From Chitinophagaceae bacterium (GTDB lineage: Bacteria; Bacteroidota; Bacteroidia; Chitinophagales; Chitinophagaceae), in the NCBI GenBank assembly GCA_947458275.1, contig CANGYR010000005.1:92773-156772 (forward strand): a stretch of 64,000 nucleotides of DNA, read 5' to 3'. The notes under the pieces are model-generated. The model worked only from the letters and a program-made list of their open reading frames with translations. It did not search any database and was not told the DNA's origin. Shown piece by piece: positions 37,070-45,685 of the stretch; the stretch's first letter is position 1; each line of letters opens with the position of its first letter. The translations under genes were made by a program, and so were the position numbers.

Positions 37070-37870
37070 ATGTCATCATTAACAGTTACAACCATTCAGG
37101 CTAATTTATTTTGGGAGAATAAAACTTCCAACCTGAATATGCTGGAGGAAAAAATTCTTTCTATAAAAGAAAGAACCGAGGTGATTATTCTTCCCGAGAT
37201 GTTCAGCACCGGCTTTACCATGAATCCGTCTGCATTTGCAGAAAAAATGGATGGTGCTACCATAGAACGAATGAGAGATTGGAGTAAAAAGAAGAATGCA
37301 ATCATCACCGGAAGTATCATTATTGAGGAAGAGGAGAAATATTATAACCGGCTTATCTGGATGTTGCCCAATGGCACTTATGGATTTTACGATAAGAGGC
37401 ATCTGTTTGCTTTTGCCGGAGAAAACAATCATTATGCTGCGGGTAACAAAAGATTAATCGCTTCGGTTAAGGGCTGGAAAATCAATTTGCAGATATGTTA
37501 CGATTTGAGATTCCCTGTTTGGGCGCGACAACATCCTTTGAGCGCACCCGACCGAACTGATGCCGAGTATGATGTACTGATATACGTGGCGAACTGGCCG
37601 GAGAGGAGGAGTGGCGCCTGGAAATCACTGCTGACTGCAAGAGCCATTGAAAATCAGTGTTATGTTATCGGCGTAAACCGAGTAGGTAAAGACGGTAAAG
37701 ATATTTATCATAATGGCGACAGTATGATTATCAATCCCCTTGGAGAAATCATTCATCATGTTGCTGATAAGGAAGATGTATTTACAACTACGCTGAATAA
37801 AGAAGCGCTGACTGAAGTGCGAACCAAATTTCCTTTTCTGAAAGACAGCGATGAATTCATTATTCGTTAG
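37070..37870 (+). CDS. carbon-nitrogen hydrolase (omega-amidase-like)
   Basis: This nitrilase-superfamily enzyme of 266 residues has the catalytic triad Glu near residue 42 (ILPEMFSTGF), Lys near 108 (YDKRHLF) and Cys near 142 (LQICYDLRFP). The pattern is nearest to the YafV/omega-amidase branch, which hydrolyses alpha-ketoglutaramate or ketosuccinamate in amino-acid salvage. The gene is divergent from the AcpH-like gene (51-base gap) and overlaps the convergent S41 peptidase gene by 4 bases. Confidence 0.92.
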   Translation: MSSLTVTTIQANLFWENKTSNLNMLEEKILSIKERTEVIILPEMFSTGFTMNPSAFAEKMDGATIERMRDWSKKKNAIITGSIIIEEEEKYYNRLIWMLPNGTYGFYDKRHLFAFAGENNHYAAGNKRLIASVKGWKINLQICYDLRFPVWARQHPLSAPDRTDAEYDVLIYVANWPERRSGAWKSLLTARAIENQCYVIGVNRVGKDGKDIYHNGDSMIINPLGEIIHHVADKEDVFTTTLNKEALTEVRTKFPFLKDSDEFIIR

Positions 37871-39333
37871 TCCGGCTGCCTGATATTTTTTTTATAAATC
37901 AACTCTTTTGTAACAGTCATTTTTTTGTCAATACCTTTCATTAGACTTTCATAATCTATTTTAACCTCTACATCCGGGGGAATACCGCTTCCTTTAAGAT
38001 TCGGATGGTTGTACTGAACTAATCTGAACAATGGCAGCCTTATATGAAGTCGAGTGTTTTGCAGTACAATATCAGGTATCAAAATACCATTGTTGCCATA
38101 CCATCCTCCTCCTGTTTCTTCTCCAATAATCGTTATTCCTTCCTGGCCTTTTACAGCATTAGTAAACAAGCATGATGCAGAAAAAGTTGGTCCGCTTGTA
38201 AGCACATATACATTGCCGCTATAATGATGCTTCTTTTTGATTTTATATACTTTCTTTTCCAAACTCCGGAAATGAAATTTTCCGTCTGACATTTTTTTTG
38301 TGGTCAAAATCATTTGAAGGGTATTAAAAAATCCGCCGTTGATGTGTCGGGAATAGGGTGCAATTGTATTGGAAACAGAATAAAGGCTGTCTGCTACCTT
38401 AAAAGGTTTTCTGGAAATATACTTTGTCAATAAAGTAGAGGCATTAACTCTGCCGCCTCCATTCAATCGAATATCAAGTATGAGATTGGGGACATTATTC
38501 TTTTTTAAGGATGCAAATGAACGTTTGAAAAAATAACGCTGATTCCATTTGGTGAAATTATCAAGCGACATTACAGCAAATTGTCCTGAACTGTCAATTG
38601 AAAGGCTCATTGGTGCACGTGCACTCGAAAGTGTTGGTTTTCCCTTTTTTGTGCTGTCTTCAGCAGGAAGGAATGCCGGCAGCGTAGTTTGATGGACTAT
38701 TCCAACGGAATCTTTATATCCAATGCGATATTCCTTCATTGTCCCAAATATGGACCGGTAATAATAGGAAAAGCCGGAACTCAACTTGATAAAATTTAAA
38801 TTTTCAGCAAACCCGTCTTGTGAAAGGCGACTAAACATCATATGAATCAGGCTGTCTATCTGTATGCCATTAATATGCTTAATAAGGTCCCCTTTTCTAA
38901 TAGATGAATCACGTTGTTGTAAATTCCTTATGACGACAACCGTATCTTTCCAAATTCTAAGCAACAAAGGAAACATTGGGGGTTTGTTTTTTATTTCCCA
39001 TCTGTTAAATGATTTACTCATGCCCATACTTGTATGACCGCAACGAATTTTACTGATAACAGGAGCAACAATATCCCAGCCAAATTCTCGTTCAGTCATG
39101 CTGTCTTTTATTTTTTCGTATTGTCCTGTAAAATAATAGTCCATACTATCTTTTGATGTATACCAATAGATTGAAGGATGTTTATCTTCCAGAATATTCC
39201 TTAGTAAATGAAAGTCTGCTTGTAGAGCATCTTTTGAGTATCTCTTTTCAGGCGAATAGTTTTTCCTGCCGGCTGAACAGGAAAAAAGCAGTAAGATAAT
39301 AACCAGATGAAAAAAAATAATCAACCTATGCAT
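37867..39333 (-). CDS. S41 family peptidase, lipoprotein
   Basis: This is a 488-residue lipoprotein (MHRLIIFFHLVIILLLFSC, lipobox at Cys19) with a C-terminal-processing peptidase-like (S41) domain. The catalytic serine lies in VLTSGPTFSASCLFTNAV near 386, followed by GEETGGGWYGN near 405. A PDZ-like region (SIRKGDLIKHINGIQID) lies in the middle. Such enzymes degrade or process periplasmic proteins. Whether it is active is inferred from the preserved serine. Confidence 0.88.
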   Translation of the reverse strand: MHRLIIFFHLVIILLLFSCSAGRKNYSPEKRYSKDALQADFHLLRNILEDKHPSIYWYTSKDSMDYYFTGQYEKIKDSMTEREFGWDIVAPVISKIRCGHTSMGMSKSFNRWEIKNKPPMFPLLLRIWKDTVVVIRNLQQRDSSIRKGDLIKHINGIQIDSLIHMMFSRLSQDGFAENLNFIKLSSGFSYYYRSIFGTMKEYRIGYKDSVGIVHQTTLPAFLPAEDSTKKGKPTLSSARAPMSLSIDSSGQFAVMSLDNFTKWNQRYFFKRSFASLKKNNVPNLILDIRLNGGGRVNASTLLTKYISRKPFKVADSLYSVSNTIAPYSRHINGGFFNTLQMILTTKKMSDGKFHFRSLEKKVYKIKKKHHYSGNVYVLTSGPTFSASCLFTNAVKGQEGITIIGEETGGGWYGNNGILIPDIVLQNTRLHIRLPLFRLVQYNHPNLKGSGIPPDVEVKIDYESLMKGIDKKMTVTKELIYKKNIRQPD

Positions 39334-39387
39334 ATAATATCCGAAAGAAAAGGAAACTTGGCTTTTCGTACATCTAAGTTAATTGTT

Positions 39388-39825
39388 TTAATGTGAAGTG
39401 AATTGTTCTGTTGTCTGATTTCCAATAACCATTTTCTTCATAGTAGACAATACATCCTGCATCACCGTCTGCAACTGTTCGTCTTTTTTCTGAATGCTGC
39501 CGATAATAGCGTAAAGCATTTCTTTTTCCAATACAAAATGATTCTTTGGATTTTCATTTTCGGCAACATAGTTATTGGATGTAATCGAATCCTGCGGATC
39601 TGTGAATAAATTTTCAACCGGAATATCCAGCATTGCAGATATGTCTTCCAGCTGACTGAGTGTTACATCAGTTAAATCATTCTCAATGTTGCTGATGGCC
39701 GCCTCTGACAAACGAAGCGCAGAGGCCATTTCTCTTTGCTTTACGGATTTAATGTTTCTCCATTTACGAATGTTGGAGCCAATTTTTAATCTCTCGTAAC
39801 CGGAGATGTTGTTTTTCTTTTTCAT
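39388..39825 (-). CDS. XRE family transcriptional regulator
   Basis: This 145-residue protein has a classic HTH_3 domain at residues 15-65 (IGSNIRKWRNIKSVKQREMASALRLSEAAISNIENDLTDVTLSQLEDISAMLDI). A C-terminal helical part of about 70 residues probably serves dimerisation. The target is unknown. It lies between the S41 peptidase and a set of exported proteins, but is separated from each. Confidence 0.9.
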   Translation of the reverse strand: MKKKNNISGYERLKIGSNIRKWRNIKSVKQREMASALRLSEAAISNIENDLTDVTLSQLEDISAMLDIPVENLFTDPQDSITSNNYVAENENPKNHFVLEKEMLYAIIGSIQKKDEQLQTVMQDVLSTMKKMVIGNQTTEQFTSH

Positions 39826-40117
39826 TGTTAAAGTTTTATTGATAAGGATTAAGTTGTAAAAGTAAATTCAGAAAAAATTTTTTTAAAGGATTTATTCTGC
39901 TTTAGGAAAGAGAAAAAAGCAAATTTTAGCAGAGGAAAACACGGAAAAACAAAGGCTTAATAAATTTAGTTTCAACTGAAATTAATTAAGCGCGAAAAAT
40001 TGGGCATTATGATTCAATGAAAGATTTTTACATCATCAATGGCCATTGAAACGGAAAAGCTGAAAACCGGTAAAAAGAGTAAGCAAATTTTAAATACAAT
40101 CCGTAAAACAACACTTT
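39826..40117. other. 292-base intergenic region, no gene seen
   Basis: This AT-rich gap is divergent between the XRE gene and the secreted protein. I saw only a very short ORF (10 codons) and no clear hairpin or TAnnTTTG promoter. Confidence 0.4.
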
Positions 40118-40597
40118 ATGAAAAGACTATTATTTATTGCACTGATGTGCTATGCTTCTTCTGTCAATGCTCAACAAGCAAGGCTGGCTGTGCCAGATAA
40201 CGAATTGACTTGTCCGGAAGGATATATTTTTGGCTACACCTTTCAATTGGATATTTTTAATTTTCACAAACCAAGAACCGGTTGTACTTCTGGATTTGGT
40301 CTGTGCTTCAGACTTGCTGTAGGTGTAAAGTGTATTCAGTTTGAACAGAAGGCGTTATTATCATCTGGAAAAGTAAGTGGCTACGCGAGGCTTGCTAAAT
40401 CCACAGCTGAGCTGCACCTACCACTTGAAATGAAAAACGACACCAGATTCAGTTCAACAAACATGACACAATTTGAAATTGACCCCAATACATTGTCTTT
40501 TGTAAACAATGCGGGTCTGGCAAAATGGGTAAAAGGAGGAGTTTACCCGGTCACCATAATGAACAATGAATATATTATTAAACTACCAATCAATTAA
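40118..40597 (+). CDS. secreted protein of unknown function
   Basis: This 159-residue protein has an N-terminal signal (MKRLLFIALMCYASSVNAQ, cleavage after Ala18). The mature part has four cysteines (LTCPEG, TGCTSGFGLCF, VKCIQ) that could form disulfides, and a beta-rich composition. It is the first of three exported proteins in a row, closed by a terminator. The family is not recognised. Confidence 0.72.
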   Translation: MKRLLFIALMCYASSVNAQQARLAVPDNELTCPEGYIFGYTFQLDIFNFHKPRTGCTSGFGLCFRLAVGVKCIQFEQKALLSSGKVSGYARLAKSTAELHLPLEMKNDTRFSSTNMTQFEIDPNTLSFVNNAGLAKWVKGGVYPVTIMNNEYIIKLPIN

Positions 40598-40606
40598 TCA
40601 ACTTTC

Positions 40607-40641
40607 GGGCGATGATAATTATAATTGTCGCCCTTTTTTTT
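40607..40641 (+). terminator. terminator after the secreted protein gene
   Basis: GGGCGATGATAATT pairs with AATTGTCGCCC, and eight T follow. It lies 10 bases after the stop codon. The ORF-track start of the next gene (40612) falls inside this hairpin, which argues for a start at 40657. Confidence 0.87.
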
Positions 40642-40656
40642 ATTAAATCTGCATCA

Positions 40657-41259
40657 ATGAAAACAACATTACATCTAATCACCGCGAGCGCCTGCATTTT
40701 TTTATTATCCTGTTCTTCTTATGCGAAGAAAAAATTTAAACTTGAAAGAAAGTTCAACTTTGAAAGCAAAGAAGATTTTAAAAAGTATATTTATAAGAAT
40801 AGGTTGTTTCCTGAGGATAATATTTTATACATAGACACTTCGTCTTTATATGGATTTTTTGTAGACAAAATGAAAGGCGGTAGCGCAGGGGTATATTTAG
40901 GAACTTATCTGAACGACTCATCCTTTATCAAGAGCGGCAGTTTTCTGGAAGAAAACACATCCTGCAAGGGGAGAGTGGAAGATGAGATATTGCGCAATGT
41001 TAACTTAAAAGAAATTCCTGACAGCATAGTGAAAAAAGGGAAAAAAATGTCTTCATACAAACTGTATCATTTGAGCAACAACAAGCTTTTTGATATTAAC
41101 AAACATTCAAAGAGGCACAAAGTCTTTCTTATGTATGCTCACGCATTTGGAACTTATTATGATTCGATGTACAAAGAGGTTTTAAGTATTCAGCAAAAAA
41201 ACTCCAGTGAAGTAGGTGTTTTTATCGTTGTAGCCGATCCCGTTCAGATGCTAAAATAG
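40657..41259 (+). CDS. lipoprotein of unknown function
   Basis: I place the start at ATG 40657 rather than 40612. The signal MKTTLHLITASACIFLLSC with lipobox LLSC begins there, and the track's earlier start lies in the terminator hairpin. The protein of 200 residues has an alpha/beta mature part (about 180 residues). No known family is recognised. It is followed after 35 bases by another exported protein in the same direction, probably co-transcribed. Confidence 0.75.
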   Translation: MKTTLHLITASACIFLLSCSSYAKKKFKLERKFNFESKEDFKKYIYKNRLFPEDNILYIDTSSLYGFFVDKMKGGSAGVYLGTYLNDSSFIKSGSFLEENTSCKGRVEDEILRNVNLKEIPDSIVKKGKKMSSYKLYHLSNNKLFDINKHSKRHKVFLMYAHAFGTYYDSMYKEVLSIQQKNSSEVGVFIVVADPVQMLK

Positions 41260-41294
41260 TTTTTCAGTTTATTAATTATTTTTTAATCCGCTAT

Positions 41295-41744
41295 ATGAAA
41301 ATATTTTATTTGGCGCTTGTCATGATATTAATGTGTGTGAGCGAGAAGAAAATTTATGCCCAGTCTTTTTCAAAAACTCATCATAGCCCTGTGCAAACCT
41401 GTAATGTTATACTTGACAATTACACTTCCTTAGTTTTGAAAGCATATAACAAGTCGCTGTCAAACATCAATCATTTTGACCCGGGCAATCCCTATACTTT
41501 TATTCAGACCATACAAGATGAAAATGATAAGACTTATCAGATCTTGTATCAAACTGATTTTGGGGGAAATGTATTGTTTCTTGCCTACAGCAATAATCTT
41601 GAAGATATATTTAACCGAACGGAAAAACCTCTGTTCAGATTTTTGTCCTGCATAGGAAATGTCAACGCTTCAGATTTTTCTACGGAAAACATTGAAAAGA
41701 GTGTGAATTGTATTGTTGAACGGTTGAATTATTGCAGAGAATAG
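41295..41744 (+). CDS. secreted protein of unknown function
   Basis: This 149-residue protein has the signal MKIFYLALVMILMCVSEKKIYAQ and a mature part with three cysteines (QTCNV, LSCIG and NCIVERLNYC). No family is recognised. It is convergent with thiL, whose stop codon lies 5 bases away. It may be in one operon with the lipoprotein before it. Confidence 0.7.
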   Translation: MKIFYLALVMILMCVSEKKIYAQSFSKTHHSPVQTCNVILDNYTSLVLKAYNKSLSNINHFDPGNPYTFIQTIQDENDKTYQILYQTDFGGNVLFLAYSNNLEDIFNRTEKPLFRFLSCIGNVNASDFSTENIEKSVNCIVERLNYCRE

Positions 41745-41749
41745 ATTCT

Positions 41750-42775
41750 CTATTTCACATGATTCCATCCCTGAGCCACCAACTCGTGTTTGTTGCCTCC
41801 TCTTGTGATGATATGATTTCCTTCTGAGTGTTCTGTGATATAACCGATAATAGAAATGGATGGGTTTAATTTAATCTTTTCGTAATCCTGCTGGGGAACA
41901 GTAAAAAGCAATTCATAATCTTCGCCACCGCTGAGTGCACAAGCGGTAGGATCTAATTGGAGTTTGTATGCAAAAGCTTTCGCTTCCTCGTTGAAAGGGA
42001 GTTTGTCTTCATACAACACACATCCCTTTTCGCTTTGCTTGCAAATATGCAATATATCGCTGCTCAGTCCGTCACTTACATCTATCATGCTTGAGGGTAA
42101 AATTTCCACCTCGCTAAAATATTCAATGATGTCTTTTCTTGCCTCCGGTTTTAATAATCTGCCCACAATAACCTTCTGCCCTTCAAGGTCCGGTTGCGCA
42201 CCTGTTTCGGAAAATATTTTTTTCTCTCTCTCCAGCAAGGTAAGTCCCAAAAACGCTCCCCCCAATTCACCGCTCACACAAATCAAATCATTCACCTTAG
42301 CGCCATTACGCTTTACATATTTATCCGGAGACACTTCACCAACGGCAGTGATGCTTATGATGAATCCTTTCTGAGACGAACTGGTATCTCCTCCAACAAG
42401 ATCTACATTATATGCTTCACAGGCTGCATATACTCCCGCATAAAATTCATCCAAAGCCTCCAGACTAAACCGATTGCTAAAACCTATGCTCAGCAGAATT
42501 TGTGTGGGCGTAGCATTCATGGCGTATATATCGGAAACATTCACCACCACAGATTTGTATCCCAGATGTTTCAGAGGAGTATAAGACAAATCAAAATGAA
42601 TGCCTTCAATCAGCAAGTCGGTTGATAAAACTGTCTGCCTCCCGAAATGGTCAATGACCGCTCCGTCATCTCCCACTCCAACCAATGAGGATGAATTCTT
42701 GATATCAATGTTCTTTGTGAGATGGTCTATTAATCCAAATTCACCCAGTGAAGCAATTTCTGTACGTTGATCCAT
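41750..42775 (-). CDS. thiL: thiamine-phosphate kinase
   Basis: ThiL phosphorylates thiamine monophosphate to thiamine diphosphate, the active cofactor. The 341-residue AIRS-like protein has the N-terminal LGEFGLIDHLTK, VGVGDDGAVID near residue 33-43, LSTDLLIEGIHFDLSYTPL near 51-69, and VGGDTSSSQKGF near residue 128-139, with Asp residues for ATP and magnesium. The C-terminal ALSGGEDYELLFTV near 290 is conserved. It follows an inositol-monophosphatase-family gene with a 4-base gap. Confidence 0.95.
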   Translation of the reverse strand: MDQRTEIASLGEFGLIDHLTKNIDIKNSSSLVGVGDDGAVIDHFGRQTVLSTDLLIEGIHFDLSYTPLKHLGYKSVVVNVSDIYAMNATPTQILLSIGFSNRFSLEALDEFYAGVYAACEAYNVDLVGGDTSSSQKGFIISITAVGEVSPDKYVKRNGAKVNDLICVSGELGGAFLGLTLLEREKKIFSETGAQPDLEGQKVIVGRLLKPEARKDIIEYFSEVEILPSSMIDVSDGLSSDILHICKQSEKGCVLYEDKLPFNEEAKAFAYKLQLDPTACALSGGEDYELLFTVPQQDYEKIKLNPSISIIGYITEHSEGNHIITRGGNKHELVAQGWNHVK

Positions 42776-42779
42776 TGTT

Positions 42780-43553
42780 TTATTTTCTTCCGTTTACATA
42801 ATCTGCCAGCTCATCGTGTATTTTTCCGTTGGTGGCAATGATGTGTGGCTGATAGGGAGAATAATAATTCCCTTCGAAGTCAGTAATCTTTCCACCCGCT
42901 TCTTCCACCATCAAAAATCCTGCTGCACTATCCCATGCCTGTAATTTATGTTCGTAAAAACCATCAAATCTTCCGGCAGCAACCCAACATAAATCAATCG
43001 CTGCACTACCCAGTCTCCTCACCGGAATCCCTTTCTTAATCAACTTCTCAAATACCTGTATCGGTCCGTTGGGGCTATCCAAATAAGTATAGGGGAAGCC
43101 AGTAACCAAACAACTTTCAATGACTTTGTTTTTATTACTAACGGAAATATTTTTGCCATTTAATGAAGCGCCCAATCCTCTCTGAGCAAAAAATAATTCG
43201 TTCATAAAAGGATTGTACACGGCACCTAAAATCATTTGTCCGGCTTTTTCAACGCCAATGCTTACACAGCAAATGGGAATTCCATTGGCAAAATTGACCG
43301 TCCCGTCTATAGGATCAATTATCCATTTAAATTCGCTGTCGCTTGAGATTTCTCCCGTTTCCTCACTCAATATAAAATGATCGGGATGGTTTAGTTTAAT
43401 TACGTCGATAATGGCCTTTTCTGCAGCATGATCCGCCTCGGTAACAAGATTGTTGATTCCTTCCTTGTTGGTGATTTTAAAATTGCCGTTGAAAAACCTT
43501 TGCAGTTCAACTGCTCCTGCCTGAACAGCATTTAATAATGTTGATTTTAGCAT
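42780..43553 (-). CDS. suhB: inositol monophosphatase family protein
   Basis: This 257-residue enzyme of the IMPase superfamily hydrolyses inositol or related phosphates. Metal motifs are complete: ILSEETGEIS near residue 58-67, WIIDPIDGTVNFANGIP near residue 76-92, and WDSAAGFLMVEEAGG near 207-221. The true substrate in Bacteroidota is not certain, and a NADP phosphatase or SuhB-type role is also possible. It is upstream of thiL in the same direction. Confidence 0.9.
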   Translation of the reverse strand: MLKSTLLNAVQAGAVELQRFFNGNFKITNKEGINNLVTEADHAAEKAIIDVIKLNHPDHFILSEETGEISSDSEFKWIIDPIDGTVNFANGIPICCVSIGVEKAGQMILGAVYNPFMNELFFAQRGLGASLNGKNISVSNKNKVIESCLVTGFPYTYLDSPNGPIQVFEKLIKKGIPVRRLGSAAIDLCWVAAGRFDGFYEHKLQAWDSAAGFLMVEEAGGKITDFEGNYYSPYQPHIIATNGKIHDELADYVNGRK

Positions 43554-43763
43554 TTTGCAAAGATATTGATTGTTAGAGACATATCGTTCCTTTAGAAAGA
43601 GACATGGTGCAACTAAGTAAAAGAACGCAGTGTGTTAATTAAGAAATAAGGAAGTGAGCAAAATAGTTTTGCGTTGCTTATGTTATCGACGACAACCATC
43701 TTAAACCATCCTAAACTATATTCAACTACCTTCAACCAATTTCAATATTCATATTATCTTCCT

Positions 43764-43771
43764 TATTTTTG
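43764..43771 (+). promoter_or_regulatory. -7 element of fabG
   Basis: TATTTTTG fits TAnnTTTG and lies 20 bases before the fabG ATG. A clear -33 TTG was not found at the expected distance. Confidence 0.45.
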
Positions 43772-43791
43772 TTTGATAAACTATATTCAAA

Positions 43792-44547
43792 ATGAAATTA
43801 CTCGAAGGAAAAGTCGCCATTGTTACCGGAGCTGCCAGAGGTATCGGAGAAGCTGTAGCTATTAAACTTGCCGAACATGGTGCAAACATTGCCTTTACAT
43901 ATGTGAGCGACAGCAGTGCTGAAAAAGCTGCGGCTTTAGAACAAAAGCTAATCGGATTGGGTGTAAAAGCCAAATCTTATAAAAGCAACGCCGGTGATTA
44001 CGCACAATGCGAAGCGTTGGTAAATGATGTCATCAAAGAATTTAGTCAGATTGATATCTGCGTAAACAATGCAGGAATATCTAAAGATAATTTACTCCTT
44101 CGCATGAGTCCCGAACAGTGGAATGATGTTATTCAAATCAATCTCTCCGGAGTTTTCAATATGACCAAACAAGTCATCCGGCCGATGATGAAAGCCAAAT
44201 CGGGCAGCATCATCAATATGAGCAGTGTGATTGGAGAAATGGGAAATGCAGGTCAGAGTAGCTATGCCGCCAGCAAGGCCGGTGTTATCGGCTTCACAAA
44301 AAGTATCGCCAAAGAATTGGGTAGCCGCAATATCAGATGCAATGCCATTGCTCCGGGTTTTGTTGAGACTGATATGACCAGCTACCTCAAAGAAGGCGAG
44401 GGTGCTGAAAAATATAAAGCAGGTATTCCTCTGGGAAGATTCGCTTCAGGAGAGGATATTGCCAATACTGTTTTGTTTCTTGCATCCGACTGGGGTAATT
44501 ATATAACCGGACAAACCATCAGTGTTTGCGGAGGATTAAATATATAA
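43792..44547 (+). CDS. fabG: 3-oxoacyl-[ACP] reductase
   Basis: FabG reduces beta-ketoacyl-ACP in fatty acid elongation. The 251-residue short-chain dehydrogenase shows the NADP motif TGAARGIGEAVA near residue 12-23, NNAGISKDNLLLRM near 88-101, the catalytic YAASK motif near residue 160, and the C-terminal GQTISVCGGLNI. It is transcribed alone or with the downstream cupin gene, which begins 18 bases later. Confidence 0.95.
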   Translation: MKLLEGKVAIVTGAARGIGEAVAIKLAEHGANIAFTYVSDSSAEKAAALEQKLIGLGVKAKSYKSNAGDYAQCEALVNDVIKEFSQIDICVNNAGISKDNLLLRMSPEQWNDVIQINLSGVFNMTKQVIRPMMKAKSGSIINMSSVIGEMGNAGQSSYAASKAGVIGFTKSIAKELGSRNIRCNAIAPGFVETDMTSYLKEGEGAEKYKAGIPLGRFASGEDIANTVLFLASDWGNYITGQTISVCGGLNI

Positions 44548-44565
44548 AACGGCTTAGAATCAATT

Positions 44566-45072
44566 ATGATGATTTCCGCCCAACAATTAATTGACAAATA
44601 CGAACTCCTTGCTCATCCTGAAGGCGGATGGTATAAAGAAACATATAAAAGCAATGAAATGATTGCTCAATCTGCTCTGCCAAAAAGATTCAGCGGAGAC
44701 AGATTCTTTTCTACTGCGATTTATTTTTTACTGGAGAAAGGAAACTTCTCCGCTTTTCATCGTATAAAAAGCGATGAATGCTGGCATTTCTATATGGGCG
44801 ACCCTTTAACCATATATATTTTTGAACCTAACGGACAGTACAAAGAAGTGTTGCTTGGCTCGAATATTGAAAAAGGTGAACTATTCCAGTATGTTGTTCC
44901 GGCCAATAGTTGGTTTGCAAGCAGACCCGCCGCAAACGGCAACTATTCGTTTGTAGGATGTACCGTAGCACCGGGTTTTGATTTTGATGATTTTGAACTT
45001 ACGGATGCTGCACCTCTTATAAATCAACATCCGTATTATGCAGATTTAATAACCTCTCTAACCAGATCATAA
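44566..45072 (+). CDS. DUF985 cupin protein
   Basis: This 168-residue protein (start ATG 44566 or 44569) belongs to the DUF985/cupin_5 family, a double-stranded beta-helix of uncertain function. It has EGGWYKETYKS near residue 19-29 and FSAFHRIKSDECWHFYMGDPL near 64-84, with histidines that could bind a metal. It lies 18 bases after fabG and 121 bases before the SET gene on the same strand, so linkage with either is possible but unproven. Confidence 0.88.
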   Translation: MMISAQQLIDKYELLAHPEGGWYKETYKSNEMIAQSALPKRFSGDRFFSTAIYFLLEKGNFSAFHRIKSDECWHFYMGDPLTIYIFEPNGQYKEVLLGSNIEKGELFQYVVPANSWFASRPAANGNYSFVGCTVAPGFDFDDFELTDAAPLINQHPYYADLITSLTRS

Positions 45073-45100
45073 TTTTTTTCGCTTCAAATTGTTGAAAACT

Positions 45101-45130
45101 TTGGCATAAGTTTTTTCATTGGATTATAAT
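45101..45130 (+). promoter_or_regulatory. possible promoter of the SET/ATP-grasp operon
   Basis: TTGGCA and TATAAT are 18 bases apart, a sigma-70-like arrangement 64 bases upstream of the first ATG of the operon. Bacteroidota normally use a different consensus, so support is weak. No TAnnTTTG element was found in this gap. Confidence 0.3.
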
Positions 45131-45193
45131 ATCTGTATAACTTCAAAGAGTCTTCTGTAGTTATCTCCATTTAATCAACAAAACCGGAACAAG

Positions 45194-45685
45194 ATGACAA
45201 GTCCCGCTCTTTCTGATGTCTTAATGGTATCTGTTGAAAAACACGATTTTGCTGAAGTGGTGCAGCATCCGGTAACGGGAGAGAAAGCTCTTTGCAGTCT
45301 AGTTGCATTTAAGAAAGGGGCTGTCATCAGTAGTTTTTCTGCAAAAGATATTTTATCTATTCCAACATATCTTACTGTTCAGACAGGCGAACACACTCAT
45401 ATTACACTAAACCCTTCTTATTTACAATACATCAATCATAACTGTAGCCCCAATATATTTTTTGATACAACAAACATGCAGTTGATTGCACTCAAACAAA
45501 TAGAAGCAAACGAAGAGCTGACATTTTTTTATCCATCTACAGAATGGGAGATGACTCAATCTTTCAACTGTTTCTGTGGCAGCAATAAATGTTTAAGAAC
45601 AATCAAAGGAGCAAAATATATTCCATCTCATATCATTAAAGAATATCGTCTTACTGATTTTATCAAAAAGCAACTGAAAAAGTGA
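45194..45685 (+). CDS. free-standing SET-domain methyltransferase
   Basis: This 163-residue protein is a complete SET domain, a protein-lysine methyltransferase fold that uses S-adenosylmethionine. Motifs are YINHNCSPNIFF near residues 79-90, EELTFFYPSTEW near 106-117, and a post-SET cysteine cluster FNCFCGSNKCLRTIKG near 124-139. There are no other domains and no signal peptide. Its stop codon overlaps the next gene's start by 1 base (TGATG). It starts the triplet with two ATP-grasp ligases, the second of which carries another SET domain. The substrate is unknown. Confidence 0.9.
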   Translation: MTSPALSDVLMVSVEKHDFAEVVQHPVTGEKALCSLVAFKKGAVISSFSAKDILSIPTYLTVQTGEHTHITLNPSYLQYINHNCSPNIFFDTTNMQLIALKQIEANEELTFFYPSTEWEMTQSFNCFCGSNKCLRTIKGAKYIPSHIIKEYRLTDFIKKQLKK

